Position numbers and translations under genes: made by a program
Origin: Hyphomonadaceae bacterium UBA1933
GTDB taxonomy: Bacteria > Pseudomonadota > Alphaproteobacteria > Caulobacterales > Aquidulcibacteraceae
NCBI GenBank assembly: GCA_002337085.1
Contig: DDFH01000006.1
Location: 1,250,643-1,314,642, forward strand
Direction of reading: 5' to 3'
DNA length: 64,000 nucleotides
Shown here: piece by piece, positions 42,793 through 51,980 of the stretch
Layout: the number at the start of each line of letters is the position of its first letter
Position numbering within the stretch: the first letter of the stretch is position 1
The notes under the pieces: generated by a model
Databases searched by the model: none
Seen by the model: only the letters and a program-made list of their open reading frames with translations
What the model was told of the DNA's origin: nothing

Positions 42793-44571
42793 TTATTCCG
42801 GCAATACGACCCGCAAAGATAACTCACGCAATTGTTTGTTGGTGGCTTCGTTTGGTGCTTGCATCATCAAATCTTGGGCGTTTTGGTTCATTGGGAACAT
42901 GGTAACTTCGCGGATGTTTGGTGTATCTGCCAAAAGCATAACCATACGATCAACGCCCGGTGCAAGACCGCCGTGTGGTGGTGCGCCGTAACGGAATGCG
43001 TTTAACATGCCGCCGAATTTATCTTCAACCACGCTTGCGTCATAGCCCGCGATTTCAAACGCCTTAAGCATGATTTCAGGGCGGTGGTTACGAATTGCAC
43101 CAGAAGAAAGTTCCACACCATTACAAACGATGTCATATTGATATGCATCAATGGTAAGTGGGTCTTTGGTCAATAATGCCTCCATGCCGCCTTGTGGCAT
43201 AGAGAATGGGTTGTGTGAGAAGTCGATTTTCTTTTCGTCTTCATTATATTCAAACATTGGGAAATCAACAATCCAGCAGAAGCGGTAAACATTCTTCTCA
43301 CAGATTTCGAGTTCTTCACCAATTCTATTACGTGCTTGACCCGCAAGTTTGGCTGCCTTGTCTTCTGTGTCTGCGGCAAAGAATACCGCATCACCTTCGT
43401 CAACACCCGCAATTTCTTTAAGGCGTGCAATGGCTTCGGGGGCAAAGAATTTTGCGATTGGCCCTTTGGCTTCACCATCTTTAAAGGTGATATAGCCAAG
43501 ACCTGCCGCCTGCATATCTTTACGCGCCCATTCATTCAATTTATCAAAGAATGAACGTGGTTTATCGGCAGCTTTTGGGGCAGGGATGGCGCGAACCACG
43601 CCGCCCTTGTCGATAACGCCTTTAAATGCACCAAATGTAACATCTTCACGGGTGAATACTTCGGTAACATCGGAAATAATCAATGGGTTACGAAGGTCAG
43701 GCTTATCAGAGCCATATTTCAACATTGCATCACGATATTTAATGCGGGTGAATGGTGCGGAATCCGCTTCCCATGTTGAAAACTCGCTAAATACGCCAGA
43801 AAGCACCGGTTCAATTGCCGCGAAAACGTCATCTTGGGTCACAAAGCTCATTTCGATATCGAGCTGATAGAACTCACCAGGTGAACGGTCGGCGCGGGCA
43901 TCTTCATCGCGGAAACACGGCGCGATTTGGAAATAGCGGTCAAAACCCGCAACCATGATTAATTGCTTAAACTGCTGCGGCGCTTGTGGAAGTGCGTAGA
44001 ATTTACCCGGATGTAAGCGTGATGGCACAAGGAAATCGCGCGCGCCTTCTGGTGAAGATGCGGTCAAAATCGGAGTTTGGAATTCAAAGAAATTCGCCTC
44101 ATTCATTCGGCGGCGTAGTGATGAAATCACATTTGAACGCAACATAATGTTTTTGTGCAAAGTTTCACGGCGCAAATCAAGGAAACGGTAACGAAGACGA
44201 ACATCTTCTGGATAATCCAACTCACCAAAAACTGGAACCGGAAGATCTTGGGTAACTTCTGAAAGCACCTCGATGCCTTCAACGCTTAATTCAATCGCGC
44301 CAGTTGCCAAATCGGTGTTTTCCGTGCCGTCTTCACGTTTTATAACATTGCCATCAATCGCGACCACAGATTCGGCGCGAAGGTGGGTTAATTTATCGAA
44401 ATTTGGATTGGTTGGGCCGCAAACCACCTGTGTGATACCGTAATGGTCGCGCAAATCGATGAAGGCAACCCCGCCATGATCACGGCGACGGTGAATCCAA
44501 CCTGCTATTTTAACTTTTTTACCAACGTCAGTTTCGCGTAACTGACCACAAGTGTGTGTGCGATATGTCAT
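42793..44571 (-). CDS. aspS: Aspartyl-tRNA synthetase
   Basis: A 592-residue bacterial class IIb synthetase. An N-terminal OB-fold (GWIHRRRDHGGVAFIDLRDHYG) binds the anticodon. Motif 1 and 2 regions (RYRFLDLRRE; CFRDEDARADR), the bacterial GAD insertion, and the motif 3 region GLAPGVDRMVMLLAD are complete. The start MTYRTHTCGQL at 44571 has AAAGG 6 nt upstream; a longer reading adds 24 residues with no similarity. Whether the enzyme is discriminating or also charges tRNA-Asn cannot be told without residue-level comparison. Confidence 0.96.
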   Translation of the reverse strand: MTYRTHTCGQLRETDVGKKVKIAGWIHRRRDHGGVAFIDLRDHYGITQVVCGPTNPNFDKLTHLRAESVVAIDGNVIKREDGTENTDLATGAIELSVEGIEVLSEVTQDLPVPVFGELDYPEDVRLRYRFLDLRRETLHKNIMLRSNVISSLRRRMNEANFFEFQTPILTASSPEGARDFLVPSRLHPGKFYALPQAPQQFKQLIMVAGFDRYFQIAPCFRDEDARADRSPGEFYQLDIEMSFVTQDDVFAAIEPVLSGVFSEFSTWEADSAPFTRIKYRDAMLKYGSDKPDLRNPLIISDVTEVFTREDVTFGAFKGVIDKGGVVRAIPAPKAADKPRSFFDKLNEWARKDMQAAGLGYITFKDGEAKGPIAKFFAPEAIARLKEIAGVDEGDAVFFAADTEDKAAKLAGQARNRIGEELEICEKNVYRFCWIVDFPMFEYNEDEKKIDFSHNPFSMPQGGMEALLTKDPLTIDAYQYDIVCNGVELSSGAIRNHRPEIMLKAFEIAGYDASVVEDKFGGMLNAFRYGAPPHGGLAPGVDRMVMLLADTPNIREVTMFPMNQNAQDLMMQAPNEATNKQLRELSLRVVLPE

Positions 44572-44760
44572 GATAAACCTTTTGAAATTTGCCGCTTTAT
44601 TAGCAGATTTTGCTTTTGTATCAAAAACAATTTCAGTATTCACGGGAATTAACTGCTTTTGGCTTGCTTAAATTAGGGTTAACACCTTACATATTGGCAA
44701 CAAATGAGTCATAGAGATAAAAAATCGAGAGATAAAAATCGCAACTAAAAGGCAGTCTTA

Positions 44761-45930
44761 ATGAATCTTATTAAAACAACCGAAGAATTATCTGCGGTAT
44801 GTGGGGATTTGGCCAAACAGGAATTTATCGCCATTGATACCGAATTTATGCGCGAGACGACGTATTGGCCAAAATTATGCTTGATTCAAATTGCTGCCGG
44901 TGAAATTGAGATTATTATTGACCCTTTGGCGGAAAATATTGACCTTTCACCACTTATCACAATCCTTGCGGATGAAAAAATCTTAAAAGTGTTTCATGCG
45001 CCGCGTCAGGATCTTGAGATTTTTTATCGTATCATGGGTAAAACCCTGCCAACGCCGGTGTTTGATACCCAAACCGCCGCAATGGCCTTGGGCCTTGGGG
45101 AGCAGGTTTCGTATGATGGCCTAATTTCCGCGCTTTTGGGGATCCATGTTGATAAAACCCACCGCTTTACCGATTGGGCATTACGACCTTTAAGCCAAAA
45201 CCAACTTAATTACGCGATTGCCGATGTTACGCACCTTCGCGATGCTTATCCGATAATTGTTGAGCGCCTAAATGAATTGGGTCGCACCAATTGGGTTCTT
45301 GAGGAAATGCACCATTTCACCAACCCTGATTTATACGATACTACGCCAACTAATGCTTGGAAGCGCCTAAAGCCTAAAAAATTCAATACCGAATATATGG
45401 CGGCATTTTTTGCGGCGGCGACATGGCGTGAATGGTATGCACAAGAAAAAGATATTCCGCGCGGACGTACTTTAAAAGACGATGCAATTTTTGAAATTGC
45501 CGAACAAAAACCCCGCACACCTGAAGCAATGGATAAAATGCGCGCCATTCCAAAAGGCTTTGGCAAGTCAAAAGGCGGTATGGCGCTTTTGGAAGCCTTG
45601 AACGAAGCAATGGAAGCGCCAGAAGAATTTGCGCCCAAGGCATCGCGCCCCAAACCAAATCCATCGGGCATTGGTGCAATTACGGAATTGTTGAAAGTTT
45701 TGCTTCGTGCCGTTTCTGAGGATTTGGGCGTTGCACCGCGCCTAATCGCAAGCTCTAATGACCTTGAGGCAATCGCAATTTCTGATGATGCCGATACGCC
45801 GGCATTACAAGGCTGGCGCCGTGAGATTTTTGGCGAAAAAGCATTAAAGCTAAAACACGGTGATTTTGGCCTTGCGATAAAGGGCAAAAAAGTCACGATT
45901 AGTGAGCTTAATAAAGAATTGGCTGAATAG
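44761..45930 (+). CDS. rnd: Ribonuclease D
   Basis: A 389-residue 3'-5' exoribonuclease trimming tRNA and other stable RNA. DEDD-type active site: AIDTEFMRE (DxE), HAPRQDLEIF (D), and YAIADVTHL with the Y-x3-D of the DEDDy class. The C-terminal half carries the HRDC region. Length matches the alphaproteobacterial form. It is convergent with the HPt gene, one base apart. Confidence 0.95.
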   Translation: MNLIKTTEELSAVCGDLAKQEFIAIDTEFMRETTYWPKLCLIQIAAGEIEIIIDPLAENIDLSPLITILADEKILKVFHAPRQDLEIFYRIMGKTLPTPVFDTQTAAMALGLGEQVSYDGLISALLGIHVDKTHRFTDWALRPLSQNQLNYAIADVTHLRDAYPIIVERLNELGRTNWVLEEMHHFTNPDLYDTTPTNAWKRLKPKKFNTEYMAAFFAAATWREWYAQEKDIPRGRTLKDDAIFEIAEQKPRTPEAMDKMRAIPKGFGKSKGGMALLEALNEAMEAPEEFAPKASRPKPNPSGIGAITELLKVLLRAVSEDLGVAPRLIASSNDLEAIAISDDADTPALQGWRREIFGEKALKLKHGDFGLAIKGKKVTISELNKELAE

Positions 45931-45931
45931 C

Positions 45932-46321
45932 CTATTTCTTCAATAGTTCCATATTTAATTTATGCTCAACATTCGCGATTTCGGTAATTGCGGCGTCAAG
46001 CGTTTGTATGATTTGCTCCCGCCAGACGAATTTCTCATCACGCGATAATTGACGCGAACGTGCTAATTCTTCGGCGCGGGCGCAAATTTCACCCAATTCC
46101 CATGCGCCAATTGATTTGGCAGAGCCTTTAATAGTATGTGCCGCGACCATGAAATCAGGGGTTGGTGTATCGGGTGATAAAAGCTTTTCCCACATTTCTG
46201 CTTGTTGACGGAAAATTCCCAACACTTCTAGCATTAAATTTTTGTCATCACCTGCCATTCTTTGCAAATGCGCGACATCGATAACTGGTCCTGATTTATG
46301 GATTTCTGTGAAATCTGACAC
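45932..46321 (-). CDS. Histidine phosphotransfer (HPt) domain protein
   Basis: A 129-residue stand-alone HPt protein. The phosphorylated His lies in AAHTIKGSAKSIGAWELGEI (H-x-x-K-G-S/A), within a four-helix bundle preceded by MLEVLGIFRQQAEMW. It would relay phosphate from a hybrid histidine kinase to a response regulator. No kinase is nearby. It is not ChpT, which is larger. The start is a GTG with AGGGG 8 nt upstream. Confidence 0.9.
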   Translation of the reverse strand: MSDFTEIHKSGPVIDVAHLQRMAGDDKNLMLEVLGIFRQQAEMWEKLLSPDTPTPDFMVAAHTIKGSAKSIGAWELGEICARAEELARSRQLSRDEKFVWREQIIQTLDAAITEIANVEHKLNMELLKK

Positions 46322-46454
46322 TATTTAGCCCCTTTTTATGGTTAACATATCTTCTAATTATGAAAAATCCGTTCATATTGTGGTCAGGAAAGCTATTTTA
46401 CAATTATTACCGTTAGGAATGCTTAGAATAAGCATTTCTTGAAAGGAGTATATG

Positions 46455-47408
46455 ATGGAAAATGCTTCATCAAATATGGGTTTAAAAGGTTCGCATGTAA
46501 CCTTTATGGCACATGCTGCCTTTATGTCGCTTATGATTGGTGGTTCTTTAATCGCTACTTCGGCGTTTGCAGCGCCGGGCGATTATCGCAAAGATCGTGA
46601 TGAAAACCGTGGCAGCGAAGTAAGGCTTCACCGCACGCCAGAACGTAATCCAAATTATGTTCCGCAGCAGCGCCAAGACGCGCCAAAAGCCGCCCCTGCG
46701 CCAATTGCACGTGAGAATCCGCAACCGCAGCAAAGCTATACGCCAAGACCAGAGAATCGTAACGAACGTTTTAGCCAGAATAACAGGCCGCAACCGCGCG
46801 GTGATAATGATGGCAATGGTTGGCGTGATAATCGTGGTGATAACAATTATCGCGGTGGTTATAATAACAACCCCCGTCCGCAGCCTGCACCACAACCACA
46901 ATATAACAATAATTACCGTAATAATAACGGCTATCGTACGCCACAATATGGCAATGACTATCGCCGCGATAATGACCGCAGAGATAATGATAGACGACAT
47001 TTTGAATATTCCAACCGTAGCGGAAGCCGCTATTGGGGGCCATATGGTAATTGGACCCGTTGGAATTATTCATGGGGTGACCCAAATACCTATGCCCGCC
47101 GTTGGGGCTTTGACGGATATGACGCCCGTAGAGGGTGGCGCCGTGGAAGCACTTGGTACGCATATCCTTCACTCTGGAGCAATTGGGGCGGTTGGTATTC
47201 CTTCTTCCTTTCTGGCGGCAATTGGGCGTTCAGCTATAATGACGGATATTCACCTTATGGCGGTTATGGCGATGATTGCATGCGCGTTCAGGCACGTGAT
47301 TGGTATCGCGGTGGTCGTGCGGTCGTAAGCTATGTTGTATGTGAAAACGGCTGGGGTGATTGGCGCGAAGTGCCAGGAACCCGTCAATTCGAATATTGGA
47401 CATACTAA
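46455..47408 (+). CDS. Exported Asn/Arg/Tyr-rich low-complexity protein
   Basis: A 317-residue protein with a signal peptide (hydrophobic core about residues 18-36, cleavage after TSAFA). The region from about 40 to 190 is disordered, rich in Asn, Arg, Gln, Pro and Tyr, with repeats such as RRDNDRRDNDRR. The C-terminal ~120 residues are rich in Trp, Tyr and Gly (GPYGNWTRWNYSWGDPNTY, RRWGFDGYDARRGW) and hold two Cys (DDCMRVQARDW and VVCENGW), probably a disulfide-bonded domain. ATG 46455 lies 6 nt after AGGAG. A surface or periplasmic structural role is possible. No family recognised. Confidence 0.7.
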   Translation: MENASSNMGLKGSHVTFMAHAAFMSLMIGGSLIATSAFAAPGDYRKDRDENRGSEVRLHRTPERNPNYVPQQRQDAPKAAPAPIARENPQPQQSYTPRPENRNERFSQNNRPQPRGDNDGNGWRDNRGDNNYRGGYNNNPRPQPAPQPQYNNNYRNNNGYRTPQYGNDYRRDNDRRDNDRRHFEYSNRSGSRYWGPYGNWTRWNYSWGDPNTYARRWGFDGYDARRGWRRGSTWYAYPSLWSNWGGWYSFFLSGGNWAFSYNDGYSPYGGYGDDCMRVQARDWYRGGRAVVSYVVCENGWGDWREVPGTRQFEYWTY

Positions 47409-47543
47409 CCTAAAACCTTGAAATAATTAGCGTCCCTAAATAGTGATATTTGGGGGCGTTTCTATTGGGTTGTTATAAAATATTTGACAAATAAAATTAT
47501 ATTAATAGTCCTATTGAGTAGGATTTAATAATTGGGGACATAA

Positions 47544-48524
47544 ATGAAACAGGATATTTCAAGACGTGGTTTGCTTTTGGGTGCTGGAATGGCGGCGTTG
47601 TCTTCGCCGGCTTTGGCACAAGTTCCTAGTTTTGGTGGATTGGGCGGGCTTATTGGCGACAATCTCCCAAAAGTTGCGGGTGGCCTTAGCCTTACAAGCC
47701 TTGCAGGGAATCGTGACCTTATCACCACCTCTTTAAAAGATGCAAAATATGGCGCGCCATCTATGGATGATTTTGTGCCGCCAGTTCCCAAAAAATCGCT
47801 TAAAGTTCTTGAAAGAAATAATGTTGGCGCGTTTGTTTTGACTGCGGGTTATTTCGATTTCCATGCCCAATCATATTGTTTCCATGCCGGTACGCACGGC
47901 CCAGGTGGCGGTGATGCCTATCTTTATGCGCCGACTTTGGGTTCTGCGGCAGCGCTTATTACGCAAATTCGTCAAAATTCTTATTTAAACCCAGATATTG
48001 AGCAGCACGATATTCAATCGCTAATTTGGGCGATTTTATCACGGGCAAAATTTGAAACCTTAAGCCCAGAATTACAAGCGGTTGCCGTAAGATTAATGGG
48101 CAAACAGCAATTATTAACGCTTAACCGCAGTGCATTGGATGTTATTCCGCCATCAGTTTTGAATAAAACCATTCTTCAGGCACCGCCAGCATTGCAACAG
48201 GCATTACGTGCCGAGGGGCAGATTAGATCGCTTCTAAGCTCTGGCGGTTCTTATGCCTCTATTGAGAGGGTTGCAGTTTTAACGGGTGATGCACCGTGGG
48301 GGGCAGGGAGTATTCAAATCCCACAAACACGTTGGTCGCTTCACCCTGACGGATATTATATTCGTTTTACCCCAAGTGGCTATAGCCATACCTATGTTGA
48401 GGTTTGGGTCGAAAAAGCATCAAAAGCAATTGGCAAAGTTCTTGATTTATGCACACATATTGCAGTTCCATGCAATACATCAAGACAAAGACTTGGACAA
48501 TCTAACCGTGAAAAGAAAGTATAA
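47544..48524 (+). CDS. Tat-exported protein of unknown function
   Basis: A 326-residue protein with a twin-arginine signal: SRRGLLLGAGMAALSSPALA, cleavage after ALAQ near residue 26. A Gly/Leu-rich stretch follows, then a domain with LTAGYFDFHAQSYCFHAGTHGPGGGDAYLY, which carries His and Cys residues that could bind metal. After a helical middle part a basic domain ends with SGYSHTYVEVWVEK. Tat export suggests folding or cofactor loading in the cytoplasm. I do not recognise the family. It is followed 6 nt later by the TMEM175-like gene, so the two are probably co-transcribed. Confidence 0.72.
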   Translation: MKQDISRRGLLLGAGMAALSSPALAQVPSFGGLGGLIGDNLPKVAGGLSLTSLAGNRDLITTSLKDAKYGAPSMDDFVPPVPKKSLKVLERNNVGAFVLTAGYFDFHAQSYCFHAGTHGPGGGDAYLYAPTLGSAAALITQIRQNSYLNPDIEQHDIQSLIWAILSRAKFETLSPELQAVAVRLMGKQQLLTLNRSALDVIPPSVLNKTILQAPPALQQALRAEGQIRSLLSSGGSYASIERVAVLTGDAPWGAGSIQIPQTRWSLHPDGYYIRFTPSGYSHTYVEVWVEKASKAIGKVLDLCTHIAVPCNTSRQRLGQSNREKKV

Positions 48525-48530
48525 TAATAA

Positions 48531-49136
48531 ATGAGTGAAAGTGAAAAATTCCATATTTCAAAATCGCGCCTTGAGGCTTTTTCAGACGGCGTAATCGCAA
48601 TCATTATAACTATTATGGTTTTGGAAATTAAAGTTCCACATGGCCATGATTGGGCGGCATTAAAACCGCTTGCCCCTGTGTTTTTTACTTATATCCTAAG
48701 TTTTATTTATATTGGGATTTATTGGAATAATCACCATCATTTGCTTGCGGCTGCAAAACGTATCAATGGGGCGGCAATGTGGGCGAATTTACATTTGCTA
48801 TTTTGGCTTTCACTTTTACCGTTTTCAGCAGGTTTTATGGGTGAAAACCATTTTGAAATGCTGCCAACCGCGATTTATGGCTTTGTGCTTTTAATGGCAT
48901 CAATAGCATATGGTATTTTGGCAAAAATCCTTATTATGCTTAGCGGCAAAGATAGTGCCATTGCCAAAGCGTATGATAAGGCGGGTTATAAAGAAATTCT
49001 GTCAACTATATCCTATCTTGTGGCGGTGGTTTTATCATTCTTTATGCCGGTGGTATCATTGGTAATCTATCATTTGGTGGCCTTGATGTGGGTGATTCCT
49101 GATAGACGAATTGAAAAATTGGTTGAGAATAAATAA
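48531..49136 (+). CDS. TMEM175-like (DUF1211) potassium channel protein
   Basis: A 201-residue membrane protein of the bacterial TMEM175 family. The signature RLEAFSDGVIAIIITIMVLEIKVP (R-x3-FSDG in the first helix) is followed by about five more helices, and NNHHHLLAAAKRI is also typical. Bacterial members form tetrameric potassium-conducting channels. It follows the Tat-exported gene closely. Confidence 0.88.
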   Translation: MSESEKFHISKSRLEAFSDGVIAIIITIMVLEIKVPHGHDWAALKPLAPVFFTYILSFIYIGIYWNNHHHLLAAAKRINGAAMWANLHLLFWLSLLPFSAGFMGENHFEMLPTAIYGFVLLMASIAYGILAKILIMLSGKDSAIAKAYDKAGYKEILSTISYLVAVVLSFFMPVVSLVIYHLVALMWVIPDRRIEKLVENK

Positions 49137-49153
49137 ACCAAAAAAGTTCTTGC

Positions 49154-49179
49154 GTTCCTTAAATGTTCTGCTAAAGTTC
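49154..49179 (+). promoter_or_regulatory. Two overlapping LexA (SOS) boxes upstream of comM
   Basis: GTTC occurs at 49154, 49165 and 49176, each pair separated by exactly 7 nt, so two GTTC-N7-GTTC boxes share the middle half-site. A further GTTC lies at 49146 with 4-nt spacing. The array ends 84 bp before the comM start. Together with the uvrA/ssb box it suggests SOS control. Confidence 0.7.
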
Positions 49180-49263
49180 TCTTTATGGCCCGTGCAATCG
49201 TTTGGTTGTGGATGTTTCGGCTGCGAAATGATTGGGGTGTAATTTGCTTTTGGGGGCGTGATA

Positions 49264-50814
49264 ATGGTTGCAAAAATTGTAACTTATGCATTTGATGGCG
49301 CAAAGGCGCGCCGCGTTGATGTTCAGGTTCAGATTACCGATTGCGGGTCAAACCCATATTTTGCGATTGTTGGACTTGCCGACAAGGCGGTTGGCGAAAG
49401 CCGTGAACGTGTTCGCTCGGCCTTTGCGTCAATTGGCTTGGCGCTGCCGAATAAACGGGTGGTTGTTAATTTATCACCCGCCGACTTGCCCAAAGAAGGG
49501 TCGCATTATGATGCACCTATTGCCCTTGGTATTTTGACCGAAATGGGGGTTTTGCCATCCGATGCCCTTGATGGGCTTTCGTGTATGGGGGAATTGGGGC
49601 TTGATGGTTCGTGGCTTATGGTTGCGGGTGCTTTGCCCGCTGCTATTGCGGCTTTGGAAGAAGAACTCACCTTTATTTGCCCCCATGATTCCGCGCCTGA
49701 GGCTGCATGGTCGGGCGGCAAGGTAATTGGTATCAAAAGCCTTATGGGATTTATAAACCATATTAGAGGTTTAGAGGTGATTGCACCTTCCAAGGCCGGT
49801 GAATTGCTTGATGATATTGGTTTACCCGATTTGCGTGATGTTCGCGGGCAAGAACAAGCAAAGCGCGCGTTAGAAGTTGCGGCGGCTGGCGGGCATAATC
49901 TTTTGATGTGTGGGCCACCGGGGGCGGGTAAATCAATGTTGGCACAAAGATTGCCATCTATTTTACCGCCGCTTGATGCCCGCGAATTGCTTGATGTTTC
50001 GATGATTCATTCGGTTGCCGGTGTTTTGGCAAAGGGGGCATTAAACCGCCATCGCCCATTTCGTGCGCCGCATCATTCGGCATCTATGGCGGCACTTACG
50101 GGTGGTGGCAATCGTGCGAAACCCGGTGAGATTTCACTTGCCCATAATGGGGTTTTATTCCTTGATGAATTGCCAGAATTTGGTGTGCAGGCGCTTGATG
50201 CCTTGCGTCAACCACTTGAAACTGGTGAGGTTGTGGTGGCGCGTGCCAACCGCCATATTACATATCCCGCCCGTTTTCAGCTTGTGGCGGCTATGAACCC
50301 TTGCCGTTGTGGTGCTGCGGGTGGGCGCACTTGTGGCAAGGCGCCAAAATGTATGGCGCAATATCAGTCTAAAATTTCTGGTCCATTGCTTGATAGGATT
50401 GATATTCAAATTGATTTGCCGGCGGTTACGGTCTCTGATTTATCTTTGCCGCCACCGCCAGAGGGTTCAAAAGAAGTTGCCGCACGTGTAAAAGCTGCAC
50501 GCGATATTCAGGCGGAACGTTATAGGGATTTGGGGCTTAACCCTGCTTTAAATACCGTTATTTCTGGCGAAACATTGGATAAATTTGCCGCCCCTGATGC
50601 GGCGGGGCGTGAATTGCTTGCTAGGGCTGCGGATACTATGCGGCTTTCGGCGCGGGCTTATCACCGCACTTTAAAGGTTGCGCGTACAATTGCCGATTTG
50701 GACGGCATTGATGGTATTAAACGAATTCATATTGCCGAGGCATTGGCATATCGCCGCGCCGACCCGATGGAGGAGGCGGCAAATATTGGCAATTTCACCA
50801 AGGTAAAGAGCTAA
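49264..50814 (+). CDS. comM: ComM/YifB family Mg-chelatase-like AAA+ ATPase
   Basis: A 516-residue AAA+ protein. The N-terminal ChlI-type domain contains NPYFAIVGLADKAVGESRER. Walker A is MCGPPGAGKSMLAQRLP and Walker B LFLDELPEF. The zinc-finger-like CRCGAAGGRTCGKAPKCM segment and C-terminal Mg_chelatase_C (ARAYHRTLKVARTIADL) follow. ComM is a helicase that promotes branch migration during integration of transformed DNA. ATG 49264 is chosen over a GTG two codons upstream. The stop directly abuts the convergent dut gene. Two LexA boxes precede it. Confidence 0.95.
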   Translation: MVAKIVTYAFDGAKARRVDVQVQITDCGSNPYFAIVGLADKAVGESRERVRSAFASIGLALPNKRVVVNLSPADLPKEGSHYDAPIALGILTEMGVLPSDALDGLSCMGELGLDGSWLMVAGALPAAIAALEEELTFICPHDSAPEAAWSGGKVIGIKSLMGFINHIRGLEVIAPSKAGELLDDIGLPDLRDVRGQEQAKRALEVAAAGGHNLLMCGPPGAGKSMLAQRLPSILPPLDARELLDVSMIHSVAGVLAKGALNRHRPFRAPHHSASMAALTGGGNRAKPGEISLAHNGVLFLDELPEFGVQALDALRQPLETGEVVVARANRHITYPARFQLVAAMNPCRCGAAGGRTCGKAPKCMAQYQSKISGPLLDRIDIQIDLPAVTVSDLSLPPPPEGSKEVAARVKAARDIQAERYRDLGLNPALNTVISGETLDKFAAPDAAGRELLARAADTMRLSARAYHRTLKVARTIADLDGIDGIKRIHIAEALAYRRADPMEEAANIGNFTKVKS

Positions 50815-51459
50815 TTAGCCAGACACACCAGTTGAGCCAAAGCCACCTTCGCCACGTTCGGTGGTATCAAGGGCATCAACTTCAAGCCATGCCGCTTGGG
50901 TAACTGGTGCGATTACCATTTGTGCAATTCGATCGCCTCTTTGGATGCGGAATGCTTCCCAACCATGATTGACAAGGATAATGCCAACCTCGCCACGATA
51001 ATCGGCATCAATTGTCCCTGGGCTGTTAAGGCAGGTGATGCCATTCTTTAACGCAAGGCCAGAGCGTGGACGAATTTGTGCCTCATAACCGGCTGGCAAT
51101 GCAATTTTTAAACCAGTTGGTATAAGTGCGCGCCTTCCAGGGAGAATATCAATATGCTCTTTTTCGCCCAATGCGGCACGCAAATCCATGCCGGCTGATT
51201 GTTCGGTTTCGTATTTTGGCATTTGCAAATCACCAAAATGCGGCAATTTTTCAACGGTAATCAATGGCTTTACGGGTGGCATATTCATTGGTTTGGTAAG
51301 GCTTTCAATTTTTTGGGGGCTTGCTTTATTGGTTACAATCGTTGCCGCAACTTCGGTAACTTCCGAAGTTTTGCTTTCAGCATTTGTTACAGAATCTTGT
51401 TCCTTTATTGCAGATTTTCTAATCAAGGCTTTTTTATTTTTAGTGCCAAATATACCCAT
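50815..51459 (-). CDS. dut: dUTPase with N-terminal extension
   Basis: A 214-residue trimeric-type dUTP diphosphatase. All motifs are present from about residue 68 on: AGMDLRAA (1), PRSGLALKNGI (2), GTIDADYRGEVGI (3), RIAQMVI (4), and RGEGGFGSTG (5) at the C-terminus. The catalytic part equals a normal ~150-residue enzyme. The extra ~65 N-terminal residues are charged and low in complexity (KKALIRKSAIKEQDSV...SKTSEVTEVAATIVTNK), without a hydrophobic signal. ATG 51459 follows GGGGG at 6 nt, so the extension is probably translated. Confidence 0.93.
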   Translation of the reverse strand: MGIFGTKNKKALIRKSAIKEQDSVTNAESKTSEVTEVAATIVTNKASPQKIESLTKPMNMPPVKPLITVEKLPHFGDLQMPKYETEQSAGMDLRAALGEKEHIDILPGRRALIPTGLKIALPAGYEAQIRPRSGLALKNGITCLNSPGTIDADYRGEVGIILVNHGWEAFRIQRGDRIAQMVIAPVTQAAWLEVDALDTTERGEGGFGSTGVSG

Positions 51460-51526
51460 ATAAACCCCCAATTTAGAAAAGATTTTATGGTGTTTGTTTG
51501 TGGTGATTCAATAAAAAATCAAAACA

Positions 51527-51868
51527 CTATTGTGCGCTAACTTTTACTTTTGCAAGTTCGCCAAAATTAATGACCGGGATTTTTTTACCACCACCAGGAA
51601 AATCATCATCATCGTCATCACGCTTGTGCATGGTCATAACGCCGATTCCCATTGAAACCGCACCAAATGTGATGGCAAAAAATAGATAAAGTAATGGGTA
51701 AACAATATATTCAATATGGTTCATATGCGCCAAGGTGCGCAATCCACCAACATCAAGTATGAAAAATGTGGTAAGAATCAGCCAACCAGTCCCCACACCA
51801 ATGGCAAGAAACTTTGCCAAGAGGCGAAACATTTTGCGTTTAGACCGTTTGTAATTATGATTTTCCAT
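51527..51868 (-). CDS. Small membrane protein of unknown function
   Basis: A 113-residue protein with a basic N-terminus (ENHNYKRSKRKMF), two hydrophobic helices at about 15-40 (LLAKFLAIGVGTGWLILTTF) and 55-80 (YIVYPLLYLFFAITFGAVSM), and a cytoplasmic tail with a run of Asp (KRDDDDDDFPGGGKK). It lies upstream of dut in the same direction, 67 bp apart. No family recognised. Confidence 0.65.
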   Translation of the reverse strand: MENHNYKRSKRKMFRLLAKFLAIGVGTGWLILTTFFILDVGGLRTLAHMNHIEYIVYPLLYLFFAITFGAVSMGIGVMTMHKRDDDDDDFPGGGKKIPVINFGELAKVKVSAQ

Positions 51869-51980
51869 TTTCTACCAAGCAATTTTTAAAAAAAGTAACT
51901 CCAACCCCAGCGTCTATTTGACAATAATAAATTTGTGACAGATTGTTACCTTATTGAGATTTAAACACGGATGGTTTGAT

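Noticed and set aside
45246..45896. 216-codon minus-strand frame opposite rnd
   Set aside because: Shadow of the ribonuclease D gene; Ser/Ala-rich with no family resemblance.
46548..47328. Long alternative frames on both strands of the low-complexity gene (150 and 223 codons)
   Set aside because: They arise from the biased composition of the real gene; the plus-strand gene alone has a ribosome binding site and signal peptide.
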